From assembly GCA_030280995.1 (NCBI GenBank), contig JASXTE010000002.1, positions 42,885,183 to 42,949,182 of the forward strand: a stretch of 64,000 nucleotides of DNA, in the 5' to 3' direction. The notes below the pieces were generated by a model, which was given only the letters and a program-made list of their open reading frames with translations, did no database searches and was not told the DNA's origin. The translations under genes and the position numbers were made by a program. Source of the DNA: Hemileia vastatrix (Eukaryota; Basidiomycota; Pucciniomycetes; Pucciniales; Zaghouaniaceae). This document shows, one piece after another, positions 1 to 10,416 of the stretch (the first letter of the stretch is position 1; each line of letters begins with the position of its first letter).

Positions 1-86
1 AATTATTTAACTTTCTTTTTTGTACTCTTTCTTTTTTTATTTTCTTTTTTTATTTTATTTATTTTATTATATTTAATTATATTTTC

Positions 87-1282
87 TGTCAGCCTGGATA
101 TTCCCAGGACTGAGTAAAAATTGCTTATAAAATATATTAAACACATGTAAAACACTTGGGAAAAATAAATAAAGGTATATAAGTTGTATAAATAAGTGAA
201 ATCAATGATTAAACACAATATATGCCATCATAATACCTTATATTCACGCATTTATCCACCTTATATAGGTCGAATTTAATTAATAATAAGTTGGAAGATG
301 TCAGGGTAATCTTAAGAACCTTAAACATAAGTTTGCATAGTTTTTAAGTAGACTTAAAGCTGTTGTTTTCATTGTTTTATGGAAAAAACCAGAATTGTGC
401 TTTAAATCCCTTAAAAGTTGAATATATGCACTATAAAGTTTATAAAATTAAAAATGCGCCTAGGAAGATCAATTTTTCTTAATTAGGAATAATGATTTGT
501 CTACTCAAATGCATAAAAATAACACTTTTCAATTTTGGTGTTTTTTAGGCCAGAAATGGCATCTGTGTACTGGCCACATACTGCCTGCATTTTTTCCCAT
601 GTGAATAGGTTCAATTTTAGCAAAGTTAGCATTTTCAAACCATAACTACCCCACATTGAACACCCACTATGGCAAAACATGCTAAAATAGGCAACAGGTG
701 CTTATTTAGTGTCCTAATTCAACGATAAGTGCATTAACCTCATTATATGTACTAATTTCATTAACAACCTCAAGATTGGCACCTTTAATTCACTACAATA
801 CTTAAATTTTCCTAAATTAGTTTAGGATTAACCCGTGCAAGAGCCTTCCAAGGACTTCATTCAGTTACCCCACATCTCAGGTCCTTTTTTGGGTTTCTCA
901 GTGGTTTCTCAGTCAATATTGGTCATAATTGGATGGGGAATTCACAAATTAATTTGGAATAATCAGCCCTACATTTCTACTGCTAATCCCCCTTAATAAT
1001 GTGTAATATTTAGTGTTATTCTTCCTTTTTTTAGTCTTTTATTTTAAGTTATTACATGCATATACTCTATTTTTTGCTTAGTATTTAATTTTGATAGATT
1101 ATCCCTATTACTCCAGGATTTTGGCTGGGGATTTCATTCTAATTGTGATTTTGATCATTCCTTATGTTAATTGACTGGTGTATTAGCTAGAATGGGGTGT
1201 CATTGGCCATGTATAGGATTGGTGAATAAGGGGGACACATTGGAGAATTATTGGGTATAAAAGGAGGGGTGTTTGGTCTTAT
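87..1282 (+). repeat. LTR family A, outer copy, left part
   Basis: It begins TGTCAGCCTGG, the same terminus as the LTR at 1283 and the reverse complement of the gypsy4 LTR end at 48023. It continues collinearly with the copy at 1283-2776 through a TATA-box segment until it is cut after GGTCTTAT. The missing 3' part resumes at 2777. No element body adjoins it, so it is a solo LTR or the remnant of one. AT-rich; no coding region seen. Confidence 0.88.
1256..1262 (+). promoter_or_regulatory. TATA box of outer family A LTR
   Basis: TATAAAA followed about 20 bases later by the pyrimidine-rich GGTCTTAT. The same TATA plus GGTCTTATTTTC arrangement is in the inner copy (2450) and, reversed, in the gypsy4 LTRs (46849 and 61675). 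This conservation across four LTRs supports a core promoter. Use in the cell is inferred. Confidence 0.6.
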
Positions 1283-2776
1283 TGTCAGCCTGGATATTCT
1301 TAGGACTGAGTAAAAAGTACTTATAAGTTATGTTAAACACATGGACTATACATGGGATTAATAAATTAGAGTACACAAATAGTATACATAAGTAAAATTA
1401 TGATAATATACAAAATATTCCATTATAACACCTTATATACACACATATATCCACCTTTTATAATTCTTATGTACTTAATATTAAGTTGGAATATGTTAGA
1501 GTAGTCTTAGGAACCGTAAATATAAGTCTACATAATTTTTAAGGACACTTAAAGCTGTTATTTTCATTGTTTTATGTAAAAAACAAAAAATGCGCTTTAA
1601 ATCACTTAAAAGTTTATTATATGCACTATAAATTTAATAATATTAAAAATGCGCTTTGACAGATCAATTTGTCTTAGTTAGGACTATTGATTTGGCTACT
1701 CAAATGCATAAAAATAACACTTTTCAAATTTGGTGTTTTTTATGCCAGAAATGGCTTCTGTGTACTGGCCACATACTGCCTACATTTTTCATGTGTGAAT
1801 AGCTTCATTTTTAGAAAAGTTAGCTTTTTCACACTATAATTACTCCAAATTCTACGCCCACTGTGGGGAAACACACTAAAATAGGCGACAGGCGCTTATT
1901 TAGTGTCCTAGCTTAATTATAAATGCATTGACCCTCTTTACATGCATTAATTTCATTAATAACCTCATTTATGGCACTTTAATTCACTACCATGCTTAAA
2001 TTTGCCTAAATTAGTCAAGGATTTACCCATGAAAGCGCCTTCCAAGGACTGCATGTAGTTACCCCACATCTCACACCCTTTTTTGGGTTTTTTGGTGGTT
2101 TCTCAGTCAATTTTGGTTATTTTTGAATGGGGATTTCACACAGTATAATGTCATGATTAGCCCCAACATTTCTACAGTTAATCCCCCTTATTAAAAAGTA
2201 ATAATTAGTCTTAATTTTCCCTTTTTGGACTTTTATATTAATGTATAATATGCATATACTCTCTTTTTTGCTTATTCTATATTTTTGATGGATTATCCCT
2301 ATTACTACAGGATTTTGGCGGGTGATATCATTATAATTATGTTACTAGTAACTCTTTTTGGTTCTGAGCATGTCTATTGGATAGAATGAGGCGTCATTAA
2401 CTGTGTATTGAGCTGGTAAATCATAGGGGTCATTGGGGAAGTAATTGTGTATAAAAGGAGGAGGTTTTTGGTCTTATTTTCCTCATTCTTTATCATTAAA
2501 ATTAAACATATAACCAATACAATTACAATACAAATAAATAGTACTTATAAAGTCTTTGAATAGTATCTGAAATTATTAAATCTATTTTTCTACCAACTAT
2601 AAAAATTGTAAGCCATATATAATTAGTGAGATTAGAATTACTGAGACCTTTATATTGAGTTTTATTTTAATACTTATTGGATTAGTACTACAGTATTCAT
2701 ATAGGACCATTATAATCTTCTAGACAACTGATCATTCAAGCTAGTTCACGTCTTTGTAATTGACCTCAGCCTGACA
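1283..2776 (+). repeat. Complete solo LTR, family A, nested in an older copy
   Basis: A full 1494-bp LTR with inverted ends TGTCAG...CTGACA, flanked on both sides by the 5-bp duplication CTTAT (1278-1282 and 2777-2781). Removing it and one CTTAT rejoins the outer LTR exactly. It has the same length as the gypsy4 3' LTR (46530-48023), so it is the footprint of a gypsy4-type chromovirus whose body was lost by LTR-LTR recombination. The inner and outer copies differ at many positions, so they are separate insertions. Confidence 0.92.
2450..2456 (+). promoter_or_regulatory. TATA box of nested family A LTR
   Basis: TATAAAA followed by a GGAGGAGG run and GGTCTTATTTTCCTC, matching the arrangement in the other family A LTRs. 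Transcription would run toward the element body, which is missing here. Confidence 0.6.
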
Positions 2777-3076
2777 CTTATTTTCTACATTCTTTATAAT
2801 TACAATCAAAACATATAACCATTACTATTACAATACATTTACTTAGTACTTTTAAAGACTTTGAATAGTTTTTGAATTATATTCTCTTTTTTCTACCAAC
2901 TACAAGATTGTACCCCATTTATATATAGAGAGATTAGAATTACTGAGACCCTTAAATTGAGTTATATACTAAAACTTATTGGATTTGTGCTACAGTATTC
3001 ATATAGGACCATTAAAATAATCTAGAAAACTGACTAATCAAACTATTCATGTCTCTTTACTTGAACTCAGCCTGAA
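2777..3076 (+). repeat. LTR family A, outer copy, right part
   Basis: This continues the LTR interrupted at 1282 and parallels the last 300 bases of the nested copy (shared CATATAACCA, CTTTGAATAGT, TACTGAGACC and CAGCCTGA stretches). The terminal CTGACA has decayed to CTGAAC. No convincing target duplication for this outer copy was found next to base 87. Confidence 0.82.
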
Positions 3077-3231
3077 CTTGTCTATATATTTTCATTCTTC
3101 TTTTATTTACTATTCTTTTTTTCTTATTTATTTTTTCTTAGCTTTTTTCATATTTTTTCATTCTTTTCTTTCATTTTTATATTATTTTTTTCAACTTTTT
3201 ATAGTTTTCTTAAATTTTAGTAATTTATTTT
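3077..3231. other. T-rich spacer
   Basis: About 155 bases that are almost all T and C with short A interruptions, between the decayed end of the outer LTR and the truncated 5' LTR of gypsy1. No gene or motif was recognised. It may be what is left of the deletion that removed the first 200 bases of the gypsy1 5' LTR. Confidence 0.6.
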
Positions 3232-3353
3232 CTCACTGTTGGTAACCCCAACATAGTCAGTCTAGTTAGTCTCACTGTTGTAACTCAACATAGTCAGTCC
3301 CGTTTAAGGCTAGCATCAGTGCTAGTGGTAGTCCGCCTTCTTAGGTCTTAACA
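3232..3353 (+). repeat. gypsy1 5' LTR remnant (last 122 bp)
   Basis: Near-identical to 8496-8617 at the end of the 3' LTR, with only two or three differences seen. The first roughly 200 bases present in the 3' LTR are absent. It contains two of the three CACTGTTG...AACATAGTCAGTC repeats. A TGGCGC primer-site-like word follows at 3371, about 17 bases downstream. Confidence 0.85.
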
Positions 3354-3390
3354 TTTTGTCTGATCTTAATTGGCGCACTACCAAAGAAAA

Positions 3391-4398
3391 ATGGACCCCG
3401 CAGGTCAACCCGATGCATCACGCCTCGCAGCAATGCAAGAGCAGATGGCACGCCTGCAAGAACAGAATGCTAGGCTCATGGAATGCTTAGCAAATGCGGA
3501 GCCCTCATATTGTGGGCCCACTGAAGCAGAGCTGGATGCTGCTGAAGCCGAAGCCAGAGCACAAGTGCCACCCCCCACACCAGCGCCACTCGTCAAAGGT
3601 CCAAAGATTGCGGTCCCAGCAATCTTTGATGGAAAACAAGGCCCCCGGGCAGACCAGTACGTGTCGCAGGTAAACCTCTATGTCCTGCTCAATGGATATC
3701 AGTTCCCAGACAAGCGAGCGAAAATTGGGTTTGCAATATCATACCTCACAGAAGAGGCAGCACTCTGGGCAAGGCCGTACACCAAGGAGCTCCTCGAGAA
3801 CTCTCAGGCAGCAACAACCTTCCGTCAATTCATGGAGGCTTTTGAATTAGCCTTTGGGGACCCAGATGTGGCCACAAACTCGGAGCATGCGCTCTATCAG
3901 TTGCAACAAAGAAACTCGGTTGCTGAGTATGTGTCGGAATTTTGGGGCCACACCAGCTATGTCACAACCTGGGGAGAAGGGGCGCTCATGTTTCACTTCA
4001 GGAATGGGCTCTCGGCAAAGATAAGAAATGCCCTAATCAGCCACCCTCACCCAACCTCCCTTCAAGCACTCATGGAGCTGGCCATCCAAGTTGACAATGA
4101 GTTCACACATCAACAAACAGATGGCTGGAGTAGCGCTCGTCCATGGCGCAGCTATGCCTCATCAAGCGGGGCCAGCTCTAGGGACCCAAACGCCATGGAT
4201 ATCAATGCCACAAATGCACGTGGCTCTAGTGGGAGGAAAAGTTTGTCGGAAGAAGAGTATCAGAGGGGCATGAGCAAAGGTCTGTGTCTCAGGTGTGGGA
4301 GTAGTAGTCATCTGGAAAGGGAGTGCAGGGGGAAGGTGAGGATTAGTGAAGTGGAGGATAGCGCAAGAAAGGCGCAGGTAAAAGACAGTGCTTGGTAG
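3391..4398 (+). CDS. gag: gypsy1 Gag (capsid-nucleocapsid)
   Basis: Structural protein that would package element RNA in cytoplasmic particles. The first ATG in the frame is at 3391; the frame is open slightly upstream but has no earlier ATG. The N-terminus (residues about 1-35) is a Q/E/R-rich probable coiled coil. A proline-rich linker follows, then a capsid-like region with aromatic and hydrophobic helices typical of retrotransposon gag. Near the C-terminus is one zinc knuckle, CLRCGSSSHLEREC, spaced C-X2-C-X4-H-X4-C. The frame ends with TAG just after the knuckle. The protease frame overlaps the last codons in the -1 frame and is open there (reading GKRQCLVVK), so Gag-Pol may be made by frameshifting, or this may be a lesion. 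About 336 residues, intact, usual length. Confidence 0.88.
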   Translation: MDPAGQPDASRLAAMQEQMARLQEQNARLMECLANAEPSYCGPTEAELDAAEAEARAQVPPPTPAPLVKGPKIAVPAIFDGKQGPRADQYVSQVNLYVLLNGYQFPDKRAKIGFAISYLTEEAALWARPYTKELLENSQAATTFRQFMEAFELAFGDPDVATNSEHALYQLQQRNSVAEYVSEFWGHTSYVTTWGEGALMFHFRNGLSAKIRNALISHPHPTSLQALMELAIQVDNEFTHQQTDGWSSARPWRSYASSSGASSRDPNAMDINATNARGSSGRKSLSEEEYQRGMSKGLCLRCGSSSHLERECRGKVRISEVEDSARKAQVKDSAW

Positions 4399-5180
4399 TG
4401 AAGGTTGTGCCCTCCTGGAGCGGAGTAGAGGGAAAGGATAAGAGAAAATTAGTAGAAAAATTATCAGCATGTAAGCCAATTGAAGTGAATGATAATTGTA
4501 TTATACTAAACTTGCTTTTAATGACCCTTGATGCCACAACGAATGTACGAGCCCTACTGGACTGTGGGGCCACAGACTGTTTTATTTCTAACAAGTTTTT
4601 ACAGAGGAATTAAATGAAAAAGGAGAAATTAGACCAACCTAGGCACCTAATTATGTTTGATGGGTCACCAGGTGGGGGAGGAGAAGTAAGAAAAAAGGTT
4701 TTTTGCAGTTTTTGGTGTGATGGAAAAGAGTTGCAGTGCAGGGCATATGCAACAAACCTGAAAGACCAGTATGACATGGTACTGAGGATGACATGGCTGG
4801 ACCGCTACAACCCACAAATTGATTGGAAGGAGAAGAAGGTTCAGATGGGAAGGAGAGGAGACATGGGCGCTAAAGTATCAGCCCCCTGGCCCCTTCAGGG
4901 GTCAGGGGCCCATCCCGGCGAGTCTTCTGATGTTCTTTTATCATCAGTTGACTTGCTACCAGAACTGATGCTTCCTCTTGATTCTAAGCAGCAGGCTGGG
5001 GATGGGTCGCCGACAGGGAGCGCCAAGGAGGGCCAAGGAGGGGAGAAAGCGCAGCAAGAGAGGGAGAAGGCGCAACAAGGATGGGGAAAGGCGGATGAGG
5101 GAAAGGTGGATGGTGCAGAGAAAGCATTTGCCCCCTGGCCCTGCCTGGCAAGTCTCCTTGTGTTTCTTTATCATCAGTAG
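4392..5180 (+). pseudogene. gypsy1 protease and protease-RT linker, broken
   Basis: Retropepsin-type aspartic protease that would mature the polyprotein. The catalytic loop reads ALLDCGATDCFI, so the usual D-S/T-G is D-C-G. The C-terminal half has the family signature VLRMTWLDRYNPQIDW. A TAA at 4611-4613 interrupts the frame between these two parts. A long acidic, Q/E/K-rich linker follows and ends in TAG at 5178-5180. The frame then shifts to that of RT: within the second copy of the local duplication one base has been lost or gained. Confidence 0.82.
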
Positions 5181-5231
5181 ACTTGCCGCAAGAACTGACA
5201 CTTTCTCTTGATGCTAAGTTCCAGGACTGGG
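4881..5231 (+). repeat. Internal direct duplication in gypsy1 linker
   Basis: Two copies of about 100-118 bases, 4881-4998 and 5130-5231, start GCCCCCTGGCCC. They share CTTTATCATCAGT, GACTTGC and a CTCTTGAT...CTAAG stretch. They encode alternative versions of a peptide like SSVDLLPELMLPLD. A charged GEKAQQE-type segment lies between them. The second copy contains the frameshift that separates protease from RT. Confidence 0.75.
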
Positions 5232-6724
5232 AGGGGGCGCAGGAGGAGGAGGAAGAGGAGGAACTGGAATGCAATGCAACAGCTTGGAACATATCCGCCA
5301 AGATTGCAGCCAAGGTCCAAACCTCAAAGCCAACAAGAAGCCTCAGAGAAATGGTCCCTGAAGCTTATTGGGAATTCTTACCACTGTTTGAAGATGGCGG
5401 AGTCAAGACCCTGCCACCTCATCGACCATATGACTTTGCCATTGATCTGATGCCAGGCGCAACACCTCAATTTAGCCGCATAATCCCATTTTCAACCTTG
5501 GAATCGAAAGCACTAAAAGAGATGATTGATGAAAATCTAAAGAATGGTTTCATCAGAGAATCAAAAACCCCCTGGGCTGCCCCCGTGATCTTTGCAGGAA
5601 AAAAGGATGGGTCATTAAGACCTTGTATGGATTTCAGGAGGTTAAACGTGCTGACGGTAAAAAACAGATACCCCCTTCCTCTGACTAGTGAGCTAATTGA
5701 TAGTCTTCAAGGTGCGGAGATCTTCACATCCTTAGATCTTAGGGCAGGCTACCATAACATACGGGTGAAGGAAGGCGATGAACAAAAACTGGCATTCTGC
5801 ACTAAATTTGGTCATTTTGAATGGTTGGTAATGCCATTTGGTCCATGTAATGCGCCTGCCACGTTCCAACATTTCACCAATAGCATCTTTAGAGATAGAA
5901 TAGGGATATATGTAGTGGTGTATCTAGATGACATCTTGATTTACTCCAGATCAATGGAGGAACACCAGGTACGTGTGAGGGACTGTTTGCAGCGTTTAAA
6001 GGAGGCCCAAGTGTGGTTGAAACCAGAGAAATGTGTCTTCTCTGTGAGTGAAATCCCCTATCTAGGCATGATTATCTCAAAGAATAAGGTGCAAATGGAC
6101 CAGGAGAAAGTAAAGGCAGTAACGGAATGGCCAAAACCAACTTCAGTAAAGGAACTCCAGTCATTTTTAGGTTTTGAAAATTTTTACCACCGCTTTATTG
6201 AAAATTACTCCCACGTCTGTCGGCCATTGCACGACCTAACAAAGAAGGAAGCCAAGTTCATCTGGACAGAAAGCCAACAAGATGCATTCACCTACCTGAA
6301 AAGAAAATTTGTAACAGCCCCTATTCTTGAAATCCCTGACTTATTGAAGCCATTTGTTCTTGAATGTGACTGTTCAGATTTTGCACTTGGTGCAGTTCTA
6401 TACCAATATGATGATGAAAATGTCCCTCACCCAGTAGCATATTTGTCACGTACACTACTAGGGGCCGAATTGAACTATGAGATTTACAATAAGGAGTTAT
6501 TGGCACTAGTAGAGGCGGTATGCACTTGGCGCCATTACTTGGAAGGAGGGCCTCACAGGCTCCAAGTCATCATCTACACAGATCATAAAAATTTGGAAAC
6601 CTTCCTGACCACAAAAAAGTTGACTCGCCGACAAGCATGCTAGGCAGAACTGCTGAGTAGCATTAACTTTGTTGTTACATTCAGACCAGGGAAGAAAAGT
6701 GGCAAACCTGATGCACTATTGTGA
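5183..6724 (+). pseudogene. gypsy1 reverse transcriptase-RNase H
   Basis: Copies element RNA into DNA. RT motifs appear in order: KKDGSLRPCMDFRRLN, the catalytic-strand region TSLDLRAGYHNI, the MPFGPCNAPATFQ block, and the active site VYLDDILIYS with both aspartates. The RT connection SFLGFENFYHRFI follows. RNase H has the Asp-containing LECDCSDFALGAVLYQ, the YNKELLALVEA glutamate motif and the IIYTDHKNLETF aspartate motif. The frame is open from 5183 to a TAG at 6641-6643 (tryptophan expected) and then a TGA at 6722-6724, which lies at PDALL just past RNase H. Apart from these single-base stops the domain looks well preserved, so inactivation is probably recent. Confidence 0.9.
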
Positions 6725-8284
6725 CGTTCTGATTTGCGCCCAGCACTGGACCAGCTTCATACGGTTGGCACAACTCTATTGAAGGGGGACCTTGAGGAGG
6801 GGGTAATCCTAGATGAGGTGGAATCAGGGGATGAGGAGCTGATGGAATGGGTAAGGAGGGGACAGGAAAAGGAAGAGGGAGTACAGGAGTTAGTGAAGGC
6901 ACTCTTATCAAAAGAGGTATTGGTAAGTAAAGGACTGGAGGAGTGTCACCTAGAAGGGGAAGCGCTATATTGGAATTGAAGGATAGTGGTGCCAAATGAT
7001 GAAGAACTCAAAAGGCAGGTAGTCAAATCAAGACATGACTCCCCAATGGCAGGGCACCCAGGACCGCTGAAGACAGTGGAACTGGTAAATCACAATTTTT
7101 ACTGGAAGTCCATGATGGCGTATATTCAGCGCTATGTAGCAGCATGTGACTCTTGTAAGAGGAACAAGGTTAGTCCAACAACAACACCACTGACCCCGCT
7201 AAACATTTCCAAACAGCCATGGAAAGAGCTCTCCTACGATCTTATGGTGGAGTTACCCAAGTCACAAGGAAAGAATGCTATCCTCACAGTAGTTGACCGC
7301 TGCACCAAGATGGCGCACTTTGTCCCCAACACCACCAAGGTTACATCAGAGGGTATTGCAGATTTAATGGTGGCGCATGTGTGGAAATTGCATGGATTTC
7401 CTGATAGTATAGTATCAGATAGGGGAAGTACCTTTAACTCTAAGTTGTTGAAAGCAATGTATGAACAACTGAATATTAAGCCCATCTTATCAACAGCATG
7501 GCACCCAAAAACTGATGGGCAGTCTGAGATAGTAAACAAGGCAATCAAACAATACCTGCGCCACTTCATTAACTATCAGCAGGATGATTGGGTACAGCTA
7601 TTACCACTTGCGGAATTCTTGTACAAAAATAGGACACATGCTGCAAAAGGCATGTCACCATTCTATGCCAATTATGGGTACCACCCAACATTCTCAATTG
7701 GTACCGTATCCACATTACAAGTCCCAGAAGCTGAAGAGCGGATCAAGAAGATACTGAGTATACGTCAAGAACTAGAGGCAGCGCTTAGGTTATCTCAGCA
7801 AGCAATGAAGCGTCATCATCATCAAGGAAAGACCCAACACTGCATGCTACAGGTAGGTGACAAGGTTTGGCTCAGCTCACGTTTTCTTTCCACATTACGT
7901 CCCAGCGCTAAACTAGAGCACAAGAAAGTGGGTCCATTCAAAGTCAAGAGCAAAGTATCTGACTCGGCTTACAAACTGGAGCTACCAATCTCAATGAGGC
8001 AAGTACACCCAGTTTTCAATATTTCATTACTTACAGAGAACAGAGAAGATACAATCCCAGGGCGCCCAGAAGAACAACCAGCGCCAATCCAGGTGGGGAA
8101 TGAGGAAGAGTTTGAGGTGGAAACGGTTGTTGCAAAGAGGGTGTATAGGGGAAAGGTTCAGTATTTAGTGCATTGGAAGGGTTATGGGGTTGAAGATAGG
8201 TCTTGGGAGCTGGTGGAGAAGTTGATGAATGCTAAGGGAAAGTTGAAGGAGTTTGAGAAGGAGCGCAGGGGGAAGGAGGAGTAA
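6725..8284 (+). pseudogene. gypsy1 integrase and chromodomain
   Basis: Inserts the cDNA; the chromodomain is thought to steer chromoviruses to heterochromatin. After an acidic linker with a TGA at 6977-6979, the same frame runs open from 6986 to the stop at 8284. The zinc-binding HHCC region includes the second His in AGHPG and CDSCKRNK. The catalytic triad is complete: D in SYDLMVELP, D in VSDRGSTF and E in DGQSEIVNK. The GPF-type C-terminal region contains KVGPFKVKSKV. The last about 55 residues form a chromodomain, with VVAKRVYRGKVQYLVHWKGY and RSWELVE. Without the single TGA this part would be intact. Confidence 0.9.
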
Positions 8285-8296
8285 AAGAGGGGGTAA

Positions 8297-8617
8297 TGTC
8301 AGGATTTGGTTTGAGAGGTGGAGAGGAGGAGCACTATGGGCGCTATGCATTGTAAAGAGGTGGAAGAGTGGATATTGCATAAGGGGGTTAAATGGGGGCA
8401 AGCGCTGTGGAGCGCTCCTCATCAGACAACTTATTTAGTAATCCAATTACTCTCTTGTCTCACTGCTTAGTTAGCATAGTCAGTCCCGTCTACCCCTCAC
8501 TGTTGGTAACCCCAACATAGTCAGTCTAGTTAGTCTCACTGTTGTAACTCAACATAGTCAGTCCCGTTTAAGGCTAGCATCAGTGCTAGTGGTAGTCCAC
8601 CTTCTAAGGTCTTAACA
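8297..8617 (+). repeat. gypsy1 3' LTR
   Basis: 321-bp LTR with TG...CA ends (TGTCAGG...CTTAACA), directly preceded by the polypurine tract AAAAGAGGGGG at 8284-8293. Its last 122 bp match the 5' remnant. It contains three degenerate copies of a roughly 38-bp unit ending AACATAGTCAGTC or GCATAGTCAGTC, and several AGCGCT words. Confidence 0.88.
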
Positions 8618-9290
8618 GTGGGTGATTCAAAAATTTCCACTGTAGCTAAATTTTCTGCCACTTCTTCCTGATCCTTTCCATTCATTAAATTTTAATTTTC
8701 AGGTACCACCTCTTTAGAGACAAGGTTTTAAAGATGCCACAGAATAGCCTTCTTCAAAACACCTATAGCAGGAATCTTACTTTCTCCATTTAGAAGTGTC
8801 TTCATCAGCCCAACCTTTAACAGAAATCCCTGAACCACCTTTTTGACCTCTAGACCCATGGCACTCCAAAATAAACTCTTGGCCTCCATCTCATGAGAGG
8901 ACATACCATTATAATACAGATAGTCCATAACCTCTTCAAATTCCTCCATAAATTTACCATACTGAACTGGAGAAGTTACACCACCATCCATTTCCCATTT
9001 CCTAGCAATTCCATTAAGATCATCCATTGAGAAAAAAGTGGGCCACCTCCTGATCATTTCCATCTTTAAATTTCCCAATCCTGAATCCTATATCTCTCAA
9101 TCCTAAGAACTTCCTTCATCATCTCTCTATCATCAATGAAAAAGATCACCTGCTTCACCCAATCCAAATCAAAAGCCCCATTCACATCAGAAGCAGCTTG
9201 AAAGATCTCCAAAAATAATTTTTCCTCCTCCTCCCCAAAGCAAATATGCACTTTCCATGGCTTGATCCTGACAATCCTAACTATTTCCAA
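8618..9290 (-). pseudogene. Family C Gag, truncated and frameshifted
   Basis: Gag-like protein in two frames (9290-9066 and 9078-8728) that overlap at a frameshift. It aligns throughout with the gag at 54293-55192: VKQVIFFIDDRE matches VRQVIFFIGNRE, and RRWPTFFSMDDLNGIARKWE matches a parallel block there, as does QYGKFMEEFEE. Beyond the stop at 8728 the homology continues as an acidic tail until it is interrupted at 8618 by the gypsy1 LTR. No zinc knuckle is left. The start is uncertain because a TAA lies immediately before the homologous region. Confidence 0.75.
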
Positions 9291-9493
9291 TTACACCTCC
9301 CAAAATTTCCACCACAGATAGCCAAAGTACCCCCAATAGCCTTCAGAGACCTAGGAGGGACCAACTACAACTAGAGAGAAGACCCCCTAGACCAACCACA
9401 GAGAGATACAGCACCAAAAATCCAAAATATAAAAAGAGTCCACAGAAGAAGAGAGTCTAACAGTAACAGAGATTCCAAAAGATAGAAAATCCT

Positions 9494-9513
9494 CACCCCC
9501 ACGTTGGGCACCA
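9494..9513 (-). promoter_or_regulatory. Primer-binding site, family C, tRNA-Lys type
   Basis: On the minus strand it reads TGGTGCCCAACGTGGGGG, three bases after the LTR end. It closely resembles the classical lysine-tRNA(CUU) primer site TGGCGCCCAACGTGGGG known from retroviruses and LTR elements. This fixes the strand and the LTR boundary. Confidence 0.75.
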
Positions 9514-9516
9514 AAA

Positions 9517-10416
9517 TGTAGGCAATGCTATAGTATTAGCTATAGGCCTTGACCAAATGGAGTTGGAGTAAAACTAGAGAGAAAAACCAATTGAAATTAA
9601 TTTGTTACAGAATATTAGAGACTGTTACAATTCCCCATTCCAAAAAACTCATTGAAAGATTTACAAGTCAAGACAGTAGCCAATAGCAGAACACTGAAAA
9701 TCCAAGAGCCAGAAAATCCTAAATGCAGAGAGCTCCACACCAGGACCCAAAGACACAGTACACTTGTTGCACAAACACAGCAAAAATACTTGATGTAGGT
9801 TGCAAAGCTACAACAGAGAAATCAGCTTCCAAAGTTAAGTTAAATGAAGAACTAACCTTGCAACAAACACAGCCAATTTTGGCCAAAAAAAGTAAAAACT
9901 GAGTGAGAAAAAATGATATAATTACCAGATGGTTGTCTGATAATTAAAGTTACCCCAAACTGTCTTATTCAGTATGTACATACAGACCACCCCTAACCAG
10001 ATCCCCAGCTTGATCCAGCTCTCCCAGCTATCTACATGCATAAAATAGTCTCTAAAGACTTTCCCACTTTCAGGAGGGCAGACTGCCCAATTTTGTAGCA
10101 TCTTCCTATAGGTGGGAAGGCCACCCAATGTTGGGCGGCCCTTTTTAGGCCTTTAAACACCCAAAAGCAACCAAACAACAGTAACTACACAAAGAAACAA
10201 GAAAAACACACGTAACACATACCAAAATGATGAGAAAAGAAAAGAAATTAAGCTGAGACATAATAAGTGACCCTAGCTTAAGCCTACAAAAACACAACCA
10301 AAAATCTAAAAACTAAAAAAACACCCATAAAAATCACCATAACCCCAAATATACCCTACATACCAAATACCTCCAAATACACACTCCAAAGGCCTACCCA
10401 GCTTTGTAACACCACA
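9517..10416 (-). repeat. Family C LTR, diverged minus-strand copy
   Basis: The end TGTAGGCAATGCTATAG...GCTATAGGCCTTGACC is the reverse complement of the plus-strand family C LTR end (GGTCAAGGCCTATAGC...TTGTCTACA). Internal stretches such as the CCAGATGGTTGT segment near 9926 also match in reverse. The far boundary at 10416 (...AACACCACA) is inferred from the TG...CA rule only. Confidence 0.7.

Larger units (their letters stand above)
3232..8617 (+). mobile_element. gypsy1: Ty3/gypsy chromovirus with truncated 5' LTR
   Basis: Order of parts: 5' LTR remnant, gag with zinc knuckle, protease, reverse transcriptase, RNase H, integrase, chromodomain, polypurine tract, 3' LTR. That order (RT before integrase) and the terminal chromodomain define a Ty3/gypsy chromovirus. 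Base composition is clearly richer in G+C and CpG than every other element in the window. The right end abuts the truncated gag of an old family C element, which suggests gypsy1 inserted there; the left side has since been deleted, so no target duplication can be seen. Pol has a frameshift and three stop codons, so this copy is not autonomous. Confidence 0.93.
8618..10416 (-). mobile_element. Family C gag-only LTR element, old minus-strand copy (5' part)
   Basis: Reading the minus strand: LTR (10416-9517), a lysine-tRNA-type primer site, a leader, then gag, which is cut off at the gypsy1 3' LTR. The LTR and gag are recognisably the same family as the elements at 52990-59680 and 61883-64000 but much more diverged. 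The remainder of the element is missing beyond gypsy1. Confidence 0.78.

Noticed and set aside
79..3094. TATATTTTC before the outer LTR and again near 3086 as a target repeat
   Set aside because: The second occurrence is about 10 bases past the decayed LTR end and the sequence is simple T-rich DNA, so the match is likely chance.
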